DNA of 64,000 bases, taken from the NCBI RefSeq assembly GCF_001269905.1, contig NZ_LHVK01000008.1:330526-394525 (forward strand). Reading direction: 5' to 3'. The notes under the pieces were generated by a model. It was not told the origin of the DNA. It saw only the letters and a list, made by a program, of their open reading frames with translations, and did not search any database. Each line of letters begins with the position of its first letter. The first letter of the stretch is position 1. This document shows, piece by piece, positions 58,944 to 64,000 of the stretch. The DNA is from Pseudomonas corrugata. GTDB lineage: Bacteria; Pseudomonadota; Gammaproteobacteria; Pseudomonadales; Pseudomonadaceae. Made by a program: the position numbers and the translations under genes.

Positions 58944-59699
58944 CTAAACCACTTCCAAGCGAATCTTGTGCTGGCTCAGCAACTGCACCAAGGCCGGCAC
59001 CGGTTGCTGGTCGGTTACCAGACAGTCAATCAGGGTGATGGGTCCCAGGCGGACCATGGCATTGCGCCCGAACTTGCTGGAGTCCGCCGCCAGCAGCACT
59101 TGCCGGGCGTTGGCGATGATCGCCTGGGAGACGCGCACTTCCTGGTAATCGAAGTCCAGCAGGCTGCCGTCTTCGTCGATCCCGCTGATACCCACCAGGG
59201 CGAAATCGACCTTGAACTGGTTGATGAAATCGACGCTGGCCTGGCCAACCACGCCGCCGTCGCGGCGCACGTTGCCACCGGCGATCAACACTTCGAAGTC
59301 GTCCTTGGCGCTGAGGATCGAAGCCACGTGCAGGTTGTTGGTGATGATTTTCAGCTGGTTGTGGTTGAGCAGCGCCCGGGCGATGGATTCGGTGGTGGTG
59401 CCGATGTTGATGAACAGCGACGCATGATCGGGGATCTGGGCGGCGATGGCTTCGGCAATGCGTTGTTTCTCATCACGCATCTGATCGGCGCGCATGGCAT
59501 AGGCGGTGTTTTCAACGCTCGAATCATAGGCGGCGCCACCGTGGTAGCGACGCAGCAGATTCACCTCGGCCAGCTGATTGATATCACGGCGGATGGTTTG
59601 CGGGGTGACAACGAACAACTGAGCCATTTCCTCGATGCTGACATAGCCACGTTCACGGACCAGTTCGAGGATTTGCTGCTGACGGGGAGGCAGATTCAT
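58944..59699 (-). CDS. glpR: DeoR-family repressor of glycerol genes
   Basis: 251 residues: N-terminal DeoR helix-turn-helix ([38 protein letters not shown]) and a C-terminal sugar-phosphate sensing domain ([29 protein letters not shown]). It releases DNA when glycerol-3-phosphate rises. It lies between glpD and glpK in the same direction. Confidence 0.95.
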   Translation of the reverse strand: MNLPPRQQQILELVRERGYVSIEEMAQLFVVTPQTIRRDINQLAEVNLLRRYHGGAAYDSSVENTAYAMRADQMRDEKQRIAEAIAAQIPDHASLFINIGTTTESIARALLNHNQLKIITNNLHVASILSAKDDFEVLIAGGNVRRDGGVVGQASVDFINQFKVDFALVGISGIDEDGSLLDFDYQEVRVSQAIIANARQVLLAADSSKFGRNAMVRLGPITLIDCLVTDQQPVPALVQLLSQHKIRLEVV

Positions 59700-59793
59700 G
59701 GGGCTTCCTTTGGGCTGCCATGCAAAATTTGCCCATGATGCCGCAGGAATCCACTCCCGACCAGTTTCACTCCTTCTTCATGCCGGTTTCAGG

Positions 59794-61966
<2,173 letters not shown>

Positions 61967-62140
61967 TCCTCTGGCTAATGGCTTGTCTGGCTGAATTGCG
62001 CACTCAAGTTAGCCGCACAGGCCATTAGCAGATATTGCCCTACGCTGTAGGGTGAAAATTCACTTGATCTGTCACTGGCGCGACGGTGTCAAGGCGCCTC
62101 ATGCTCAAGCTTCAACAAGGATCCTTACAAGGAGAAGGCC

Positions 62141-62923
62141 ATGCAGCTCGCGTTTCATCAAGTCGATGCGTTCAGCGACCGACCGTTTGGCGGTAATCCG
62201 GCGATAGTCTATCGGCTTGATGCCTGGCTGGCCGATGACTTGATGCAGAAGATTGCAGCCGAACATAACCTGGCTGAAACCGCTTTCCTGGTGCGCGAAG
62301 GTCAGTATTGGCACATCCGTTGGTTCACCCCCACCACCGAAGTCCCGTTGTGCGGACACGCCACGCTGGCAAGCGCTCATGTGCTGTTCGAGGTCTATCA
62401 TGAGACTGCCCAGCGGCTGGACTTCATCTGCAAATCCGGCCCCTTGAGCGTCAGTCGCGAAGGTAACCGGTTGTGGCTGGATTTTCCGGCCATGGTACCC
62501 AGCGAACTGGGCGCCTCCCTGGCCGTGCAGAGTGCCCTGGGTGTCGAGGCGGTGGACGTTCTGGCATCCAGTGTGCTGCTGGTGGTGCTGGAGTCGGAGC
62601 AAGCAGTGCTCGATTGCAAGCCGGACATGGCGGCCCTGGCCAAACTGCCGTGGCCCGGCGCTATCGTGACCGCGCCGGGTAGCCGGCATGACTTTGTCTC
62701 GCGTTACTTTGCGCCAGCGATTGGTATCAACGAGGATCCGGTGACCGGATCGACCCATTGCAGCCTGGTTCCGTACTGGTCCAAACGCCTGAGCAAGCTG
62801 GGGTTGACGGCTTATCAGTGCTCGACCAGGGGAGGGGCACTGTTCTGTCGGCTGGAGGGGGAGCGGGTGAAGATTGGTGGGGATGCGATGTTGGTGGCCA
62901 GTGGGACGTTGTTGCTGGGCTGA
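62141..62923 (+). CDS. PhzF-family isomerase-like protein
   Basis: 260 residues of the PhzF/DapF-like fold. The catalytic Glu of PhzF relatives lies in HNLAETAFL, and GHATLAS and EDPVTGSTHC are the other family landmarks. Without phz genes beside it, it is likely a YddE-type protein of unknown substrate rather than a phenazine enzyme. ATG 62141 with AAGGAGAAGG upstream. Confidence 0.88.
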   Translation: MQLAFHQVDAFSDRPFGGNPAIVYRLDAWLADDLMQKIAAEHNLAETAFLVREGQYWHIRWFTPTTEVPLCGHATLASAHVLFEVYHETAQRLDFICKSGPLSVSREGNRLWLDFPAMVPSELGASLAVQSALGVEAVDVLASSVLLVVLESEQAVLDCKPDMAALAKLPWPGAIVTAPGSRHDFVSRYFAPAIGINEDPVTGSTHCSLVPYWSKRLSKLGLTAYQCSTRGGALFCRLEGERVKIGGDAMLVASGTLLLG

Positions 62924-62967
62924 TCTGGATTGAGTACAGCCGGGAGAGCCTGGCCGGCTGTCAGGCC

Positions 62968-62994
62968 GCTATCGCGAGCAGGCTCGCTCCCACA
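62968..62994. repeat. Single REP half
   Basis: CTATCGCGAGCAGGCTCGCTCCCAC, the right arm only, between the PhzF-like and ABC ATPase genes. Confidence 0.75.
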
Positions 62995-63039
62995 ATCAAG
63001 AACCAGAGCGCAATGGGGGGAAATATTTTGCCCCAAGGC

Positions 63040-64000
63040 TCAATGAGCCGCGCTGTACCGCCGCACTCCGCTTTCCACCGGGGGTATGTGCGCGGCCGTG
63101 CTTCCCGAGGCCTGGAACAGCACCAGGTGTTCAGCCGAAACGCGGATACCGACAGTGGCGCCGACCTGATGATCGGCATGGCTCGGGAAGATCGACTCCA
63201 GCTGCGCCCCCGTTGGCAATTGAAGGCGGTACAAGGTCGAAGCACCCAGGAACGTTTTGCCGACAATTTGAGCGGTGAGAGGGCTGTCCGGTGCGTAGAC
63301 GATATCGTCAGGCCGCAACAGCACATCCACCGCGCCGCCGACGGGCCAGGTATAAGCCCGGTTGCCGCGCAGGATTCCCAGCTCGGTCTGCACCGACTCC
63401 GGGCTTTCGAGCCGGCCACGGATGAAATAGCCCTGGCCGATGAAACTGGCGACGAAGGGCGTCAGCGGTTCGTGGTACAGGTTGTAGGGTGTGTCCCACT
63501 GTTCCAGCCGACCGTCCTTGAACACGCCGACATGGTCGCTCACGGCGAAGGCTTCTTCCTGGTCATGGGTGACCAGAATTGCACTGGTGCCGCGCGCCTT
63601 GAGGATGTCCCGCACCTCATGACTGAGCTTGCGACGCAGCTCTCCGTCGAGGTTGGAGAACGGTTCGTCGAGCAACAGCAGTTGGGGCTCCGGTGCCAGT
63701 GCACGGGCCAGTGCCACACGCTGTTGCTGGCCGCCGGACAGTTCGTGGGGAAAGCGTTTGCCCAGGTTCTTCAGGTTGACCAGCTCCAGCATTTCCTCCA
63801 CCACGCGATCCTTGTCCGGATGCTTGCGGATGCCGAAGGCGATGTTCTCGGCCACACTCAGGTGGGGAAACAGCGCGTAGTCCTGGAATACCATGCCGAT
63901 ACGGCGTTTTTCCGGGGCCAAGGTGAAGCCGGCGCGGGAAAGGGTTTCCCCGGCCAGCTGGATTTCACCTTCGTATACCGGCTCGAAGCCGGCAATGGCC
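63040..64000 (-). CDS. Iron/spermidine-type ABC transporter ATPase, C-terminal part
   Basis: The frame enters from the right edge; about 320 residues are visible, starting near AIAGFEPVYEG just after where the Walker A should be. Q-loop MVFQDYALFPHL, signature LSGGQQQR, Walker B LLLLDEPFSNLD, switch His LVTHDQEEAF and a C-terminal TOBE domain with LRPDDIVYAP. The AIAGFE stretch and length point to the FbpC-like Fe(III) or 2-aminoethylphosphonate group. The 5' end is outside the window. Confidence 0.85.
   Translation of the reverse strand, partial: AIAGFEPVYEGEIQLAGETLSRAGFTLAPEKRRIGMVFQDYALFPHLSVAENIAFGIRKHPDKDRVVEEMLELVNLKNLGKRFPHELSGGQQQRVALARALAPEPQLLLLDEPFSNLDGELRRKLSHEVRDILKARGTSAILVTHDQEEAFAVSDHVGVFKDGRLEQWDTPYNLYHEPLTPFVASFIGQGYFIRGRLESPESVQTELGILRGNRAYTWPVGGAVDVLLRPDDIVYAPDSPLTAQIVGKTFLGASTLYRLQLPTGAQLESIFPSHADHQVGATVGIRVSAEHLVLFQASGSTAAHIPPVESGVRRYSAAH

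Noticed and set aside
62141..62923. Phenazine biosynthesis gene phzF
   Set aside because: Only the general PhzF fold is supported; no other phz genes lie nearby, so a phenazine role is unlikely.

Overview
The window reads as chromosome of a Pseudomonas of the fluorescens group. The grounds are an unbroken aspS-pmpR-ruvCAB-ybgC-tolQRAB-pal-cpoB-queE-queC-tRNA-Lys block in the order known from P. aeruginosa (recalled PA0963-PA0976), the GcsR-type glycine cleavage locus, an aatJQMP/aauSR acidic amino acid system, glpDRK, and many short palindromes of the fluorescens-type REP family. Base composition is about 60 % GC except in one AT-rich patch near 21.7-22.4 kb.

Layout. 1-3.5 kb: truncated membrane sensor kinase, panE, yajQ, an mscS-type channel. 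3.5-8.9 kb: OprD-family porin, HIT protein, slyX, a membrane/cold-shock fusion, Dps, a ribbon-helix-helix protein, an FmdB zinc ribbon. 8.9-21.2 kb: the conserved housekeeping block listed above, ending in tRNA-Lys. 21.3-31.6 kb: an accessory region with an AT-rich LysR gene transcribed away from a tightly packed six-gene operon (thermostable-hemolysin-like protein, AMP-forming ligase, Fe(II)/2-oxoglutarate oxygenase, two class-III aminotransferase-fold proteins, amidase), followed by two convergent transporter genes. I do not recognise the product; this is the best candidate for an undescribed system. 31.7-36.2 kb: a tandem REPIN array and a copABCD copper operon. 36.5-38.5 kb: nadA, an RDD protein, a cold-shock protein. 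38.9-46.8 kb: gcvT-sdaA-gcvP-gcvH read leftwards and the enhancer-binding regulator gcsR, with a sigma-54 promoter and three GcsR-type sites between gcvH and gcsR. 47-50 kb: LysR, a periplasmic metallo-beta-lactamase-fold protein, an NAD(P)-binding protein, GlpM. 50-57 kb: aauR, aauS, aatP, aatM, aatQ, aatJ, with a sigma-54 promoter and two AauR-type sites ahead of aatJ. 57-61.3 kb: glpD, glpR, glpK, with no glpF in the usual place. 61.5-64 kb: ybaK, a PhzF-family gene and the 3' part of an iron-type ABC ATPase gene.

Three themes link the genes: envelope integrity (Tol-Pal, CpoB, porin, MscS), nitrogen and carbon scavenging under sigma-54 enhancer-binding regulators (glycine cleavage, glutamate/aspartate uptake) together with glycerol use, and an accessory stretch between the tRNA-Lys and nadA holding the putative small-molecule pathway and copper resistance.
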